Notes: generated from the letters alone by a model not told the origin. Shown: positions 8,629 through 17,692, numbered from the stretch's first letter. The stretch is DNA of 41,331 nucleotides from an uncultured Bacilli bacterium (GCA_934700375.1 CAKUXT010000001.1:1-41331); one strand, 5' to 3'. Program-made: numbers and translations.

Positions 8629-10341
8629 TTAAGGATTGGTCTTGCCATCTCCAGGATCTTTTTCGCTTCCATAGAGAGAGTGGAAGTAGTCTTCCAAGAT
8701 ATCACCTGTCTCTTCGTTTCCATTTTCTTTGTTGTCTTCGCCGGCATCATTGTGATAGCCATCGATGACATCGCCGTATTCGGAATAGCCGTTCTGATCG
8801 GTGTAGACCTTGTCACTGCTTCCGTATTTGGTATCGCCGTTACCGCCAGAGGCACCGGTACCGCTTTGAGAGCCGTTGCTTTCGCTGTCGCCCTTGCTGT
8901 TTCCGCCGCCTTCGGAGTCGCCTTCTTCGCCTTTTCCGTCGCCATCTCCTTCGGAGTCGCTGTTATCGCCGCTTTCGCTGTTGTCTCCGTTGTTTTCTCC
9001 GCCTTCGCCTTCAGAATTCTTATCGCCTGCAGAGTCAGCATCATCTCCGGAATTGTTTCCGTTGTTGTTTTCTCCACCGCTGTTCTGATTTTCGCTGTTG
9101 TTCTGATTCTCACTGTTGGAGCCGCTTCCGCTTCCTCCTCCTCCAGGATTGATCAAAGATTCCATATAGGCAATGACCTGGGCTGCAAGATCGCTGTTTT
9201 CCTGTTGTGTCTGCATACACTGGCCGATTTCGTTGATGGCGTGTTCAATGGCAGTGATAGAGTCAGCTTTAGCCTGATCTTCGTTGATACCTTTTTCGGT
9301 ATCACCGCTGAGGAAGGCACTGAATTTCTTGTTGATGGAATCGAGGCTCTTATAGAGGTTTTCCATAGAAAGATACAGAGTGTCATCTTTTCCGACAACT
9401 GTCTTTCCATCGGAATCATCCATGACTGCATCTAATGCGGAAGTGATGGATTCATCGATTGCTTCGATATGATCGTATAAAGCTTCGCCGGTATAAGTGG
9501 TTCTAGGACCGAAGTGCTTCTCTAACTGCTGTAAGATAGAGATAGCAGTTTCCTGGTCACCGCTCTTGATGGCTGCGCCAAGCTTTGCAAGAAGATCGAC
9601 TTTACTGTTTTCTAAGGCTGCGCCAAGTTCTTCTCTGGAATTGGCACGGTCAAGAGCAGCATTGACCTTACCTACTGCAACGATGACTTTGTTCATACGG
9701 GACTGAATATCAACATCGTCCTGTAAGTCTTTCAAGAGATCTGTGAGAATCTGATTGAGTTCAGCCTTGAAGGCTTCGCTTGCATCGGAATTGTTGATGA
9801 TGTTATGAATGTCATCAATGATGTCTTCTGTCTTATTGTTGAAGTCGTCCGGATTAGGTTTGTTGTTTTTGTTTGTCTCATGGATGACATTCGGTGTGAA
9901 GAAGCTTGCTGTGAACAAGCTGGCACCGAAGACAAGAGCAGGAATGTTGATGACGGCAAGCTTGAAGGGAAGCTTCTTGACATCCTTTTTGGAGAGCTGA
10001 GCCTTTGCATCTTCTCTCTGCTTCTGATAAAGGAATCCGTCTTCGTTCTTAAAGGCGACCATGCTGGTGACCTTCTCTTCCATCTTGAAGTCCTTGTCGA
10101 TTCTTTCTGCAATCTTTTCATCATTCGGTTTCTTTAAGAAGAACAGAGTGAGGAAGAGTGCAACTAAGACAACGGCACCGATGATGATGCTGTAGTAGAA
10201 CGGGAAGTTGGCTCCGAACATTCTTGTGAAAAGAATGATGAGGCCTGAAACTGTCAATCCGCCTGCTAATGAGATCAAAGATATTTTCAAATAGAATTCG
10301 CGCATCAGTTTCGCTTTGAATTTTTTGAAGTTTTCGTTCAT
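8629..10341 (-). CDS. Membrane protein with long helical region and Gly/Ser/Asn/Asp-rich tail, first gene of the Bat-like operon
   Basis: A 570-residue protein not assigned to a known family by eye. Three membrane segments are visible: about 18-38, 50-70 and 128-150. Between the second and third is a charged cytoplasmic stretch with KPNDEKIAERIDKDF. Residues about 165-395 are strongly helical and charged, probably coiled-coil. Residues about 399-503 are extreme low complexity (Gly, Ser, Asn, Asp, Glu). The overall plan (two helices, charged stretch, third helix, then helical and acidic region) recalls DUF4175-type proteins found in other Bat-like operons; that is a tentative link. The start is supported by AAAGGAGG. 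Its low-complexity DNA (about 8833-9147) gives rise to spurious antisense open frames. Confidence 0.8.
   Translation of the reverse strand: MNENFKKFKAKLMREFYLKISLISLAGGLTVSGLIILFTRMFGANFPFYYSIIIGAVVLVALFLTLFFLKKPNDEKIAERIDKDFKMEEKVTSMVAFKNEDGFLYQKQREDAKAQLSKKDVKKLPFKLAVINIPALVFGASLFTASFFTPNVIHETNKNNKPNPDDFNNKTEDIIDDIHNIINNSDASEAFKAELNQILTDLLKDLQDDVDIQSRMNKVIVAVGKVNAALDRANSREELGAALENSKVDLLAKLGAAIKSGDQETAISILQQLEKHFGPRTTYTGEALYDHIEAIDESITSALDAVMDDSDGKTVVGKDDTLYLSMENLYKSLDSINKKFSAFLSGDTEKGINEDQAKADSITAIEHAINEIGQCMQTQQENSDLAAQVIAYMESLINPGGGGSGSGSNSENQNNSENQNSGGENNNGNNSGDDADSAGDKNSEGEGGENNGDNSESGDNSDSEGDGDGKGEEGDSEGGGNSKGDSESNGSQSGTGASGGNGDTKYGSSDKVYTDQNGYSEYGDVIDGYHNDAGEDNKENGNEETGDILEDYFHSLYGSEKDPGDGKTNP
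8833..9147 (-). repeat. Low-complexity Gly/Ser/Asn/Asp/Glu coding tract
   Basis: Encodes residues about 399-503 of the membrane protein at 8629-10341. Irregular GGC/TCN/GAN/AAY codons repeat without a fixed unit. It probably forms a flexible acidic tail outside the membrane. Confidence 0.8.
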
Positions 10342-10373
10342 ATGATGTTTCCTCCTTTATTTATAAAGAAATA

Positions 10374-10436
10374 GCCGCCAGATAATGTGGTTCTGGAAAC
10401 GGCAAGAATTATAAAATGGAATATCGATATTTTAAA
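10374..10436 (-). promoter_or_regulatory. Promoter and leader hairpin of the MoxR/Bat-like operon
   Basis: On the minus strand: TTTAAA (10436-10431), 17-nt spacer, TATAAT (10413-10408). Transcription would begin near 10401 and leave a leader of about 60 nt. That leader contains a hairpin (10374-10403) with paired CCAGA/TCTGG and GCC/GGC, then AAAGGAGG before the ATG at 10341. Confidence 0.55.
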
Positions 10437-10460
10437 AAGAGCTCTTATCATGAAAAAGCT

Positions 10461-10478
10461 AATGATAGAGCTATCATT
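10461..10478. promoter_or_regulatory. Palindrome, possible operator
   Basis: AATGATAG-AG-CTATCATT, two perfect 8-nt arms around 2 nt, located about 50 bp upstream of the Bat-operon promoter. The binding protein is unknown. Confidence 0.35.
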
Positions 10479-10535
10479 TTGAAAAAGTGGCGAAAAACTA
10501 TAAAAAAGTGATTGTTTTTACTAAGCGTGTAAAAA

Positions 10536-10549
10536 TGTAAGCGGTTTTA
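10536..10549 (+). promoter_or_regulatory. LacI/CcpA-type operator-like motif
   Basis: TGTAAGCGGTTTTA, resembling the catabolite-responsive element (TGNAANCG core). A matching site in the opposite orientation lies at 10712-10725. Similar motifs precede the genes at 14453 and 28073. Confidence 0.4.
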
Positions 10550-10711
10550 AGTTTGAAGTCGAAAGGACAGACTTGATCTGCAAAAATTATATATAAAAAT
10601 CTTTTTTAAGTTTATTTTAAGGTTCAATTTTACGCTTTTTGGCAAGAAACATTAAAATAAGCTTAAAAAATATAAAAATGATAAAAGACAAAAGTAAAGT
10701 AAACAATTCTT

Positions 10712-10725
10712 GATAACCGCTTACA
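10712..10725 (-). promoter_or_regulatory. LacI/CcpA-type operator-like motif
   Basis: Reads TGTAAGCGGTTATC on the minus strand. It shares TGTAAGCGGTT exactly with the site 176 bp away, in inverted orientation, which would suit repressor looping. Confidence 0.4.
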
Positions 10726-10885
10726 TTCAATTCTTTTTCTCAATTTAGATTTTCGACAAAATCATTGATGTTTTTAATGTTTTGAATTGTTTTTCATTGA
10801 AAAACATAACTAATTTTCAAAAACCAAAAACATATTTTTCATCTTTTTCAAAAAAAGATATAAGTTTCAGAACAAAATGAAATAG

Positions 10886-10913
10886 TTGTCCTCTGATTTC
10901 CTTATTTTATAAT
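10886..10913 (+). promoter_or_regulatory. Promoter of the first repeat lipoprotein
   Basis: TTGTCC (10886-10891), 16-nt spacer, TATAAT (10908-10913). GGAGG at 10927-10931 follows, 10 nt before the ATG at 10942. Confidence 0.55.
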
Positions 10914-10941
10914 TTCATTTGTTTTTGGAGGATTACAAAAC

Positions 10942-13900
10942 ATGAAAAATGTCAAAAAATCAGTATTGTTATCTCTTATCTCCTTGGCTTTGATCTCCTG
11001 TGGCGAAAACACATCGGCTTCCGATGTGACCACTGCCACTCGTCCAACTGATAAGGTTACAAATACTGAGACAGCAAAACCGATTGAGACTGCTACACCG
11101 GATACAACAGTCGGCCCGGATACTACTATACCGGATACAGACAGTGAACCTAGCACAGACAGCGAACCTAGCACGGATGAAGATGCCTGGGGCGAAGAAA
11201 TCAGCTCTTTGATGAGCAAGCATTTAGGCGGAGTTGTTCTTCCCTATATTTCCTTAGGAAGAAACCCTGAAGGTTCCTGGACAAGAAATTCCGGAGACTA
11301 TGGTATTCTCACAGTCATCGGAAGCAAGTTCAATAAGGACCTTCTTACCACTGCTACCACTGCTTTTGAAGCAAAGGGATGGGCTTGTACTGCTACAGCA
11401 ACAACTTTCACAGGTGAATTGAAAGACAAACATGTCAAAGTCGAATTGACCAGCGATCAGTATGGATATGCATTGCTCACTGCTGTTTATGATGAACCCT
11501 TTGATGCGACAAGTGTCGATAGCTGGGATCAGGATACTTTGGATAGCATGCGCGATCATTTGGGCGGCCATACGCTTCCTTTCATTTACACAGGTATGGC
11601 AGTTCCTTTCACACAGTGGTCCAATACGACCAAGACCTTCTCCATCGACGGCGGAAAATGGGATGACAGCGTCCTTGATCTTGCTCTTGCTTCTTTGACG
11701 AAAGCAAACTACACCAATGTCAAGAAGACAACAGAGAGCTGGGGTGTTGTCGTCAGCGGTGATTTCACCTTTGACGATGGATGCTCTGTATCCGTCTCTC
11801 TTTATAAATCAGGTGCGGAGACTGTTCCTTTCCCGTATCTTTCTGTCTTCTACAAAGAAGCCTACAATCCTGTCGAAGGCGCAACATGGCCTAATGTCAT
11901 TTCCGATCGTTTCAATGATAGCTTCGATGGTCATCAGCTCCCTTATCTCTATTTAGGCAGCGATGTTCTTTCTTCCGATTGGAACTCCACAGTCACCAAG
12001 CTTACAATTAGCGGCGGTGCTTTTGATACCCGTATGTTTGCTTCGGCAAAAGCTACACTTGCAGCCGATGGATATGACTGCACGGATGAGATGGATGGCA
12101 AGGGTGTACAGAAGTCCCTCATCGCTTCCAAGAAGATGAGCGAGGGCTGTACCATGGTCGCTGTATTATTTGGCAACTCCAAGTTGGCTAAGCTGGATGT
12201 TTACTACTATTCTCCTTTAAGCATTCCTGCTGATGCTACTGAATTTGATGAAGTCGTCAAGGCAAAGATGGACAAATATCTCGATGGTCACAGCGCAGAA
12301 GTTCCTTTTGTCTATTTAGGAGCGGATGTCTTGGATGTTTCCTTTGATGATTATGATGATGCTTTGGAAATCGTCGGAGACAAGTTCAATGGCGCCATGA
12401 TCGACAATGCAAAGAAATCCTTCGCTGATGCCGGTTATACCGTTTCCATGGCAAGCGATGAATCCTATGGAAGAGTCTTCACTGCTACAAAGACTTTATC
12501 CGATAAGTGTGTCATTACTGCAAAGATGGAATCAAGCTATGGAACAAAGACTGCAGTTCTTTCCCTTTCCTGTGTAGAAGGCTATAACCCTCCGAGTGCA
12601 GGAAGCACAGAAGCAGCATGGAGCGAGACTATCAAGGGTGCCATGACACTTGAATTGGGTGGCCATGTCCTTCCGTATTTCTATCTCGGCACAAAAGCTG
12701 CTACCTTAAAGCAGAGCAAGAACACCATCGAACTTGTCGGTGGTTCTTATAACAGCCTGATCCTTGCTTCTACAAAGGAAGCTCTTAAGACAATGGAAGG
12801 ATTCACTTGGACCTTCACTGATGGTGTCGATAGAATCGATGGAACAGGTGTTGATAAAGACGGCAACAAGATCACCATCGCACTTTACAAGAACTCTAAG
12901 AACAAGGTCTATTTCAAGGCCACATATCTGAAAGCATTTGTCGTTCCGACAAATGGTGCCTGGAGCGAAGCCATCCAGAGCGCAATGACTACAAACTTCG
13001 GTGAGGTTTTGCCTTTTGTCTATCTTGCCATAGATGCTCCTGAAGCAGGTGAATTCTATGATGGAAGATTAGATATCAAAGGCGGAACATGGGATGATCA
13101 GATGTATGACCTTGCAGAAAAGGCGTTCAAGGCTTCCGGATTCACTCTTAGCACCGGAACCAGCGAAAATGATTCTGGTGAAATGGTCACTGCTTATAAG
13201 GAAAGCAATGGAAAACTGATCCGTCTTGCTGTCTATAATTCCAGTGATGTTGCTATGTATAGAGCCTGTGTCGATGAAGCTCCGACATATCCTACTGATC
13301 AGACCGATTGGTCTTCTGCTATCAAGACTGCTATTGAAGGATATATGGGAACCACGAATACGATTCCGTATTTCTATACTGGTGAAAGTACACCTACTAC
13401 ACGTCAAAGAACATGGCCCGGAAACGGAAAGATCTATTTGCAGATCTCTAACCTCAAGAACTGGAATCAAAACTATACATTGAATGCAAAGAAGGTTTTG
13501 GAAGCTGCTGGATGGACAACAACTTTCTATGCAGTTCAGGGAGACACCAGCTCTGCTGCAGGTGCTAAATTAGTCGAAAAGAATACTTATAGCGATGGCT
13601 CCAGTGTCGTCCTTACAATCAAGGCTGGATATTCAAATACCATCTATATCGCCTATCAGAAACCATTCACTCCTAGCCTTGAAACAAGTTGGGCTCCGAC
13701 TGTTCTCAATGCGATGGAATCCAATTTGAATGGCCATGTCATTCCTTATTTCTATATGGGTACAGATGAACCTGCCTTCCAGTTCGACAGAACCACACAT
13801 TGCTTGACGGTTGTCGGCGGTGTCTGGAATGAAGAAATCTATGGCTTAGCCGAAAAGGCTTTGAAAGCAGATACAAGCCTTGATTGGAATATTCTTTATG

Positions 13901-14058
13901 ATTATTCTGTCGGCCAGTATTCTTCCGGCAAGACATTGATTGCGGTTGCTGAAGAAAAAGATACCGGCAAGCATCTCACCGTCAAGATCTATAATGCAAC
14001 ATCCGGTACAAACGAATACGGTGTCCAGGCTCCTGTCATGGAAGTCTATTACAACTAA
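10942..14058 (+). CDS. Repeat lipoprotein A (eight ~120-residue repeats)
   Basis: A 1038-residue exported lipoprotein. The signal peptide ends in the lipobox LISC, with acylated Cys20, followed by a Thr/Ser/Asp-rich linker to about residue 80. The rest is eight tandem copies of one ~120-residue unit starting at residues 83, 195, 316, 435, 560, 674, 790 and 917. Each unit begins with Trp (Phe in repeat 4), then a helix ending near LGGH, then LPYFYLG, a strand ending in GG, a helix (typically AKKAFEAAGW) and three or four strands. I do not recognise this domain. A cell-surface binding or scaffold role is inferred only from export and repeats. It is a paralogue of the next gene with the same repeat count and register. 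Ribosome site GGAGG lies 10 nt before the start. Confidence 0.85.
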   Translation: MKNVKKSVLLSLISLALISCGENTSASDVTTATRPTDKVTNTETAKPIETATPDTTVGPDTTIPDTDSEPSTDSEPSTDEDAWGEEISSLMSKHLGGVVLPYISLGRNPEGSWTRNSGDYGILTVIGSKFNKDLLTTATTAFEAKGWACTATATTFTGELKDKHVKVELTSDQYGYALLTAVYDEPFDATSVDSWDQDTLDSMRDHLGGHTLPFIYTGMAVPFTQWSNTTKTFSIDGGKWDDSVLDLALASLTKANYTNVKKTTESWGVVVSGDFTFDDGCSVSVSLYKSGAETVPFPYLSVFYKEAYNPVEGATWPNVISDRFNDSFDGHQLPYLYLGSDVLSSDWNSTVTKLTISGGAFDTRMFASAKATLAADGYDCTDEMDGKGVQKSLIASKKMSEGCTMVAVLFGNSKLAKLDVYYYSPLSIPADATEFDEVVKAKMDKYLDGHSAEVPFVYLGADVLDVSFDDYDDALEIVGDKFNGAMIDNAKKSFADAGYTVSMASDESYGRVFTATKTLSDKCVITAKMESSYGTKTAVLSLSCVEGYNPPSAGSTEAAWSETIKGAMTLELGGHVLPYFYLGTKAATLKQSKNTIELVGGSYNSLILASTKEALKTMEGFTWTFTDGVDRIDGTGVDKDGNKITIALYKNSKNKVYFKATYLKAFVVPTNGAWSEAIQSAMTTNFGEVLPFVYLAIDAPEAGEFYDGRLDIKGGTWDDQMYDLAEKAFKASGFTLSTGTSENDSGEMVTAYKESNGKLIRLAVYNSSDVAMYRACVDEAPTYPTDQTDWSSAIKTAIEGYMGTTNTIPYFYTGESTPTTRQRTWPGNGKIYLQISNLKNWNQNYTLNAKKVLEAAGWTTTFYAVQGDTSSAAGAKLVEKNTYSDGSSVVLTIKAGYSNTIYIAYQKPFTPSLETSWAPTVLNAMESNLNGHVIPYFYMGTDEPAFQFDRTTHCLTVVGGVWNEEIYGLAEKALKADTSLDWNILYDYSVGQYSSGKTLIAVAEEKDTGKHLTVKIYNATSGTNEYGVQAPVMEVYYN
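11188..14055 (+). repeat. Eight tandem protein repeats in lipoprotein A
   Basis: Repeat starts (Trp/Phe codon) are at 11188, 11524, 11887, 12244, 12619, 12961, 13309 and 13690. Copies are well diverged at DNA level, so this is an old expansion, not a recent slippage product. Confidence 0.8.
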
Positions 14059-14076
14059 AAATTTCAGACTGAATAT

Positions 14077-14116
14077 GCATAATAAAGCGGCTCAGCAATG
14101 AGCCGTTTTATTATGC
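14077..14116 (+). terminator. Terminator after lipoprotein A
   Basis: An 18-bp stem (14077-14094 with 14099-14116) with one G-T wobble and a GCAA loop, followed by TTTT. A/T-rich flanks on both sides could make it bidirectional. Confidence 0.85.
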
Positions 14117-14452
14117 TTTTTTAAAGATGGAAGAGCTTACATTTATTCTAACCAATTCTGTACTTACTGATATTCGTTTGAGCTATTTTAATAAAATATT
14201 AAGAAAATGGTGATGAAATTTAAAGAAAACTGAAAAAACACAAAGTGGAAAAAATTCAATCAAGCGCTTACAAAAAGCCTTTTATTTTCATCACTTTTGT
14301 TCGAATTGATGAAAATTGGCTGATTTTGTTGAAAAAGCTGATGAAATTCTAAATTTTTAATACTTTTTGGCTGTTTTCTCATTGAAAAACATGTTTTAAC
14401 TTCCAAAATCAAATATCAATAATTGTATATACCCATTTGGGAGGTAAACGAT
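14117..14452. other. AT-rich upstream region of lipoprotein B
   Basis: No gene seen. It contains the cre-like ATCAAGCGCTTACA (14259-14272) and CATTGAAAAACAT (14380-14392), a 13-mer also present upstream of lipoprotein A at 10795-10807. A possible but weak promoter is TTTAAC (14395-14400), 17 nt, AATAAT (14418-14423). Confidence 0.6.
14259..14272 (-). promoter_or_regulatory. LacI/CcpA-type operator-like motif
   Basis: Reads TGTAAGCGCTTGAT on the minus strand, the most symmetrical of the motifs in this window and a good catabolite-responsive-element match. It lies about 180 bp before the start of lipoprotein B. Confidence 0.45.
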
Positions 14453-17400
14453 ATGAGAAAAAATAAAATCATTCTTACGGCTCTGCTTGCACTCGTCCTT
14501 GGAGGCTGCGGAACCAATACGAATTCTTCGGTCTCTAAGCCAACAGAATCGGCTACGGCCAAGGACACAGGTACAGAAATAGCACCTGTCACAGAAGGTC
14601 CGGTTTCTACTGACACAACCAGTGATTCTGGTTTTGTCACAGACATCATGGATAGTTCCACTGAATCCAGTTCAGAGGAGTTTGAAGAGACATGGAATGA
14701 TGATGTCTATGATTTGATGATGGTACATTTAGGAGAACAGGTTGTTCCCTTCTTTGACATGGGAAAGAATGTCGAAGCAAAGTGGGTTGCCAAGACCGGT
14801 CTTCTCACTGTCATGGGATCTAACAGTCTCAACAATAAGAGATTGCTGGAAGTCAAAGCCTTGTATGAGGAAAAAGGATGGACAGGAACAGAAGTCACAG
14901 ATACCTCTGAATCTTTGACGGTGACAAATGAAGAACTGCATCTTTCTGCTGTTCTCTCTGAAGATAAGTATGGTTATGTTCAGTTTGCCATCACCTATGA
15001 TGAACCGTTTGATGCAACAAAGGCAAAAGGCGAATGGAATGATGATGTCAAAGCAGCTTTCAATACTTATTTGGATGGCCATATCCTTCCTTATGTCTAT
15101 CTTGGTACGGATAACAACCAGTATTTATCCTGGGCTTCTGGCTCAAAGATTCTCACTATTAGAGGAAAGAAGTGGGATGATTCCATTGCTGATGCTGCAA
15201 AGAAGGCTTTTGGCGATTTTCAGCTCGAAACAAGTGTCGATTCTTATGATAGAACAGTCTCTGTCTTTAAGAAAGTGTTCTCTGACGGCTGCAGTTTCTC
15301 TGTCAAAGTTTCACCTACTAGCAGCAAAGACAATCCGAAAGCCAACTATATCATCACCTATTCTGAGGTCTTTGACGCAAGCACAGTCACAGAATGGAAA
15401 CAGGATGTCAAAGCCGATCTTGCAACCTTACATAATCACGAGCTCCCCTTTATCTATTTAGGAACAAAGGCTCCGACAAGCAAGAAGGGAACTAATACTG
15501 TTACAATCACCGGAAACAAATTCGATGTCGAAGTCATCACGACAGCTCAGGCTCAGTTTGAGAAGGCGGGATGGGAGACTTATAAAGGGACGGGTACATA
15601 TGGTGATGCTGTTTTCGCACTTCATGTCTTTGATGATGGATGCACGATAACAGCCTCTGTCCAGCAGTCTTCTTCGTCTACTTCCAGTGCCTATAATACA
15701 CTGGTCTTTGCGAGGTACGATAAACTGGTACCCTCAACTGATGTCACTGATTGGACGGATGCTGCAAGAGCCAACATGATCTCGAATCTTGGCGGTCATC
15801 TCATTCCGTTCAGCTTCATCGGCTCTACAATGACCAGCAAAGTCGATACAAGCACTAGAGCAGTGACAGTCACAGGGGATGCTTTCAATCCGACAATGGT
15901 CAGCAATTTCAAGGCTGTATTGGACAAAGATGGATGGACAGCAAAGTATTCGACAAATAAATACGGCAGAACCTTGGTGGCATCGAAAGAATTTGAGGAT
16001 GGTACGGTTTCTTTGACAATCGGCGCTCCGTATTCTCTTTCTTCGAAGATCAGCGTTGTCGCATCCTATCGTGAAAAGTTTGATGTTCCTTCTTCCGGCG
16101 GATGGTCAGAAACAGACCTTCAGGCGATGAAGGATGCCTTAGGCGGATATTCTATTCCGTACTTCTATATGGGAACAGATGCACCGGTTGTCTCTGCCTC
16201 TAAGACTGTGGAAGGCTCGGTTACTATCACTGGCGGACTTTGGAATGATCAGATCACAGACCTGTTTGATGAGGCGATCAAGGCCGATACGGCATTGACA
16301 TGGACGCTCTTGGATGATGGATCTTTAACTAATAAAATCATTTATCATGGAAAGGATGAGAAAGGAAATCTCCTTGTTCTTACTTTGACAATTCCAACTG
16401 TTGCCACAAAGAAAACATCGCTATTGATTCGTTATAAGGCTGCTTATGATCCGACGATGATGACAAAGTGGGATGATGATACAATCGCTGCGATGAAGAC
16501 AAATCTCAACGGACATGAGATGCCGTTTGTCTATTTAGGAAGCAAGGCAGTCGCTGCTAAAATAAGTTCGACTGGCTTCACTATTGAAGCTGAAGACTAT
16601 GCTACATTCGATCAGAGAATCCTTGACGAAGCTAAGAAGACTTTTGAAGCTGCTGGATTCACGACGAATACCAAATTGAACACCTACTATTATTCATGCC
16701 TTGAAGGAACAAAGACTTTCGATGATGGCTATACAGTTCGTTTTGTTTTGGAAAAGGCGGGTACAGCTGAATTGGCTGAGCCGCGTCTTGTCATGTATCT
16801 CGATAAGCCATTAACCGATACGAAGGCGGAAGATTATTCTTGGGGACTTACAATAGCTGATCAGACCAAGCTCGATAACTTCTTAGGAAGCTATAAGGCT
16901 CCTGATGTCTTTATGGGTACTGGAGCAACAGTAAAATGTTCTGTGTCTCAAGTCACAAAAGGCAACAACTACGCAAGACTCTATGCCTCCTTCAATAAGA
17001 CAGTTGCGCCACAGAACAACGGCTATATTCTTCAGGCTAAGAAAGACCTTGAAACACAGGGCTTCACGATGACCAAATATGTCATCAACAACGGTTATAC
17101 TGGATCCGGCATGGAATTCAGCAAGAAACTTGATGATGAAAATGAAATGAAAGTCGCTGTCAGAATGTCTTCTTCTAATATGGAGCTCTATATCTCCATC
17201 GTTCCGATCTTCACGCCTACGGAAAAAACCGCATGGAATGATAGAATTACTGCTCAAATGAAGTATTACTTTGATGGCTATGTTCTTCCTTTCTTCGATA
17301 TTGGTGACGAATATCCGTCTGTAAAATTCGATTACACAAAGGGTACACAGACATTGGTTTTGCAAAGTGCTACATATGATGACTCTATCTTCACTTCCGC

Positions 17401-17614
17401 AGAAGCTGCTTTTAAGGCAGATACGACCTTTGGCGGAACATGGGAATGCTCGGTGTTTGAAGAGAAATCGACTGATAAGATGGAACCGTTAAAGAGCTTG
17501 CGTGCAAGATGCTATAACAAAAAGACGAAGAAGACAATGACAATCTTAATTGCTGCCTCTTATACTGGCGACAATATGAGCAAATACGTCAAGGCAACAG
17601 TCAATTACTTCTAA
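14453..17614 (+). CDS. Repeat lipoprotein B (eight ~120-residue repeats)
   Basis: A 1053-residue paralogue of lipoprotein A. The start is the ATG at 14453, preceded by GGGAGG at 14439-14444; a TTG 30 nt upstream in frame has no ribosome site and would bury the signal peptide. The signal peptide ends in a lipobox LGGC, followed by a Ser/Thr-rich linker. Repeats start at residues 81, 195, 315, 434, 551, 673, 797 and 928, in nearly the same register as lipoprotein A, which points to duplication of the whole gene. The consensus is again W, helix, LPYVYLG, strand with GG/GN, helix ending AGW, then strands with FDDGC. Repeat 7 is the most divergent. Function unknown; surface-attached by the lipid. 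Confidence 0.85.
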   Translation: MRKNKIILTALLALVLGGCGTNTNSSVSKPTESATAKDTGTEIAPVTEGPVSTDTTSDSGFVTDIMDSSTESSSEEFEETWNDDVYDLMMVHLGEQVVPFFDMGKNVEAKWVAKTGLLTVMGSNSLNNKRLLEVKALYEEKGWTGTEVTDTSESLTVTNEELHLSAVLSEDKYGYVQFAITYDEPFDATKAKGEWNDDVKAAFNTYLDGHILPYVYLGTDNNQYLSWASGSKILTIRGKKWDDSIADAAKKAFGDFQLETSVDSYDRTVSVFKKVFSDGCSFSVKVSPTSSKDNPKANYIITYSEVFDASTVTEWKQDVKADLATLHNHELPFIYLGTKAPTSKKGTNTVTITGNKFDVEVITTAQAQFEKAGWETYKGTGTYGDAVFALHVFDDGCTITASVQQSSSSTSSAYNTLVFARYDKLVPSTDVTDWTDAARANMISNLGGHLIPFSFIGSTMTSKVDTSTRAVTVTGDAFNPTMVSNFKAVLDKDGWTAKYSTNKYGRTLVASKEFEDGTVSLTIGAPYSLSSKISVVASYREKFDVPSSGGWSETDLQAMKDALGGYSIPYFYMGTDAPVVSASKTVEGSVTITGGLWNDQITDLFDEAIKADTALTWTLLDDGSLTNKIIYHGKDEKGNLLVLTLTIPTVATKKTSLLIRYKAAYDPTMMTKWDDDTIAAMKTNLNGHEMPFVYLGSKAVAAKISSTGFTIEAEDYATFDQRILDEAKKTFEAAGFTTNTKLNTYYYSCLEGTKTFDDGYTVRFVLEKAGTAELAEPRLVMYLDKPLTDTKAEDYSWGLTIADQTKLDNFLGSYKAPDVFMGTGATVKCSVSQVTKGNNYARLYASFNKTVAPQNNGYILQAKKDLETQGFTMTKYVINNGYTGSGMEFSKKLDDENEMKVAVRMSSSNMELYISIVPIFTPTEKTAWNDRITAQMKYYFDGYVLPFFDIGDEYPSVKFDYTKGTQTLVLQSATYDDSIFTSAEAAFKADTTFGGTWECSVFEEKSTDKMEPLKSLRARCYNKKTKKTMTILIAASYTGDNMSKYVKATVNYF
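14693..17611 (+). repeat. Eight tandem protein repeats in lipoprotein B
   Basis: Repeat starts (Trp codons) at 14693, 15035, 15395, 15752, 16103, 16469, 16841 and 17234. Corresponding repeats in lipoproteins A and B look more alike (for example repeats 1 and 2) than different repeats inside one protein. Confidence 0.8.
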
Positions 17615-17622
17615 AATCTATG

Positions 17623-17660
17623 CAAAACAAAATCACTCCGCAAGGATTGATTTTGTTTTG
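17623..17660 (+). terminator. Terminator after lipoprotein B
   Basis: A 13-bp outer stem (CAAAACAAAATCA / TGATTTTGTTTTG), one mismatch, a 3-bp inner stem and a GCAA loop, then TTTC. The A-rich left arm means it could also act on minus-strand transcripts from 17693. Confidence 0.8.
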
Positions 17661-17692
17661 TTTCTATATTTAACAATCTGAATTATATATGT

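Larger units (their letters stand above)
10414..10907. other. Long AT-rich intergenic region between divergent units
   Basis: No gene seen. It holds an 18-bp palindrome at 10461-10478 (AATGATAG-AG-CTATCATT), a TTTAC...GTAAA element at 10519-10535, two TGTAAGCGGTT sites (10536-10549 and 10712-10725, opposite orientations) and a 17-bp palindrome at 10790-10806 (GTTTTTCA-T-TGAAAAAC). The region is much richer in A/T than the flanking genes. Confidence 0.7.

Noticed and set aside
8680..9435. A 251-codon plus-strand open frame
   Set aside because: It is antisense to the low-complexity Gly/Ser/Asp tail of the Bat-operon membrane protein; its Val/Ala/Phe-rich product is the expected mirror of that composition and it has no ribosome site.
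14423..14452. TTG start for lipoprotein B adding MYIPIWEVND before the signal peptide
   Set aside because: No ribosome site; the ATG at 14453 follows GGGAGG and begins a normal lipoprotein signal.
11188..17611. CRISPR-like or recent slippage explanation for the repeats
   Set aside because: Repeats are ~120 codons, in frame, and strongly diverged at the DNA level; they are protein domains.
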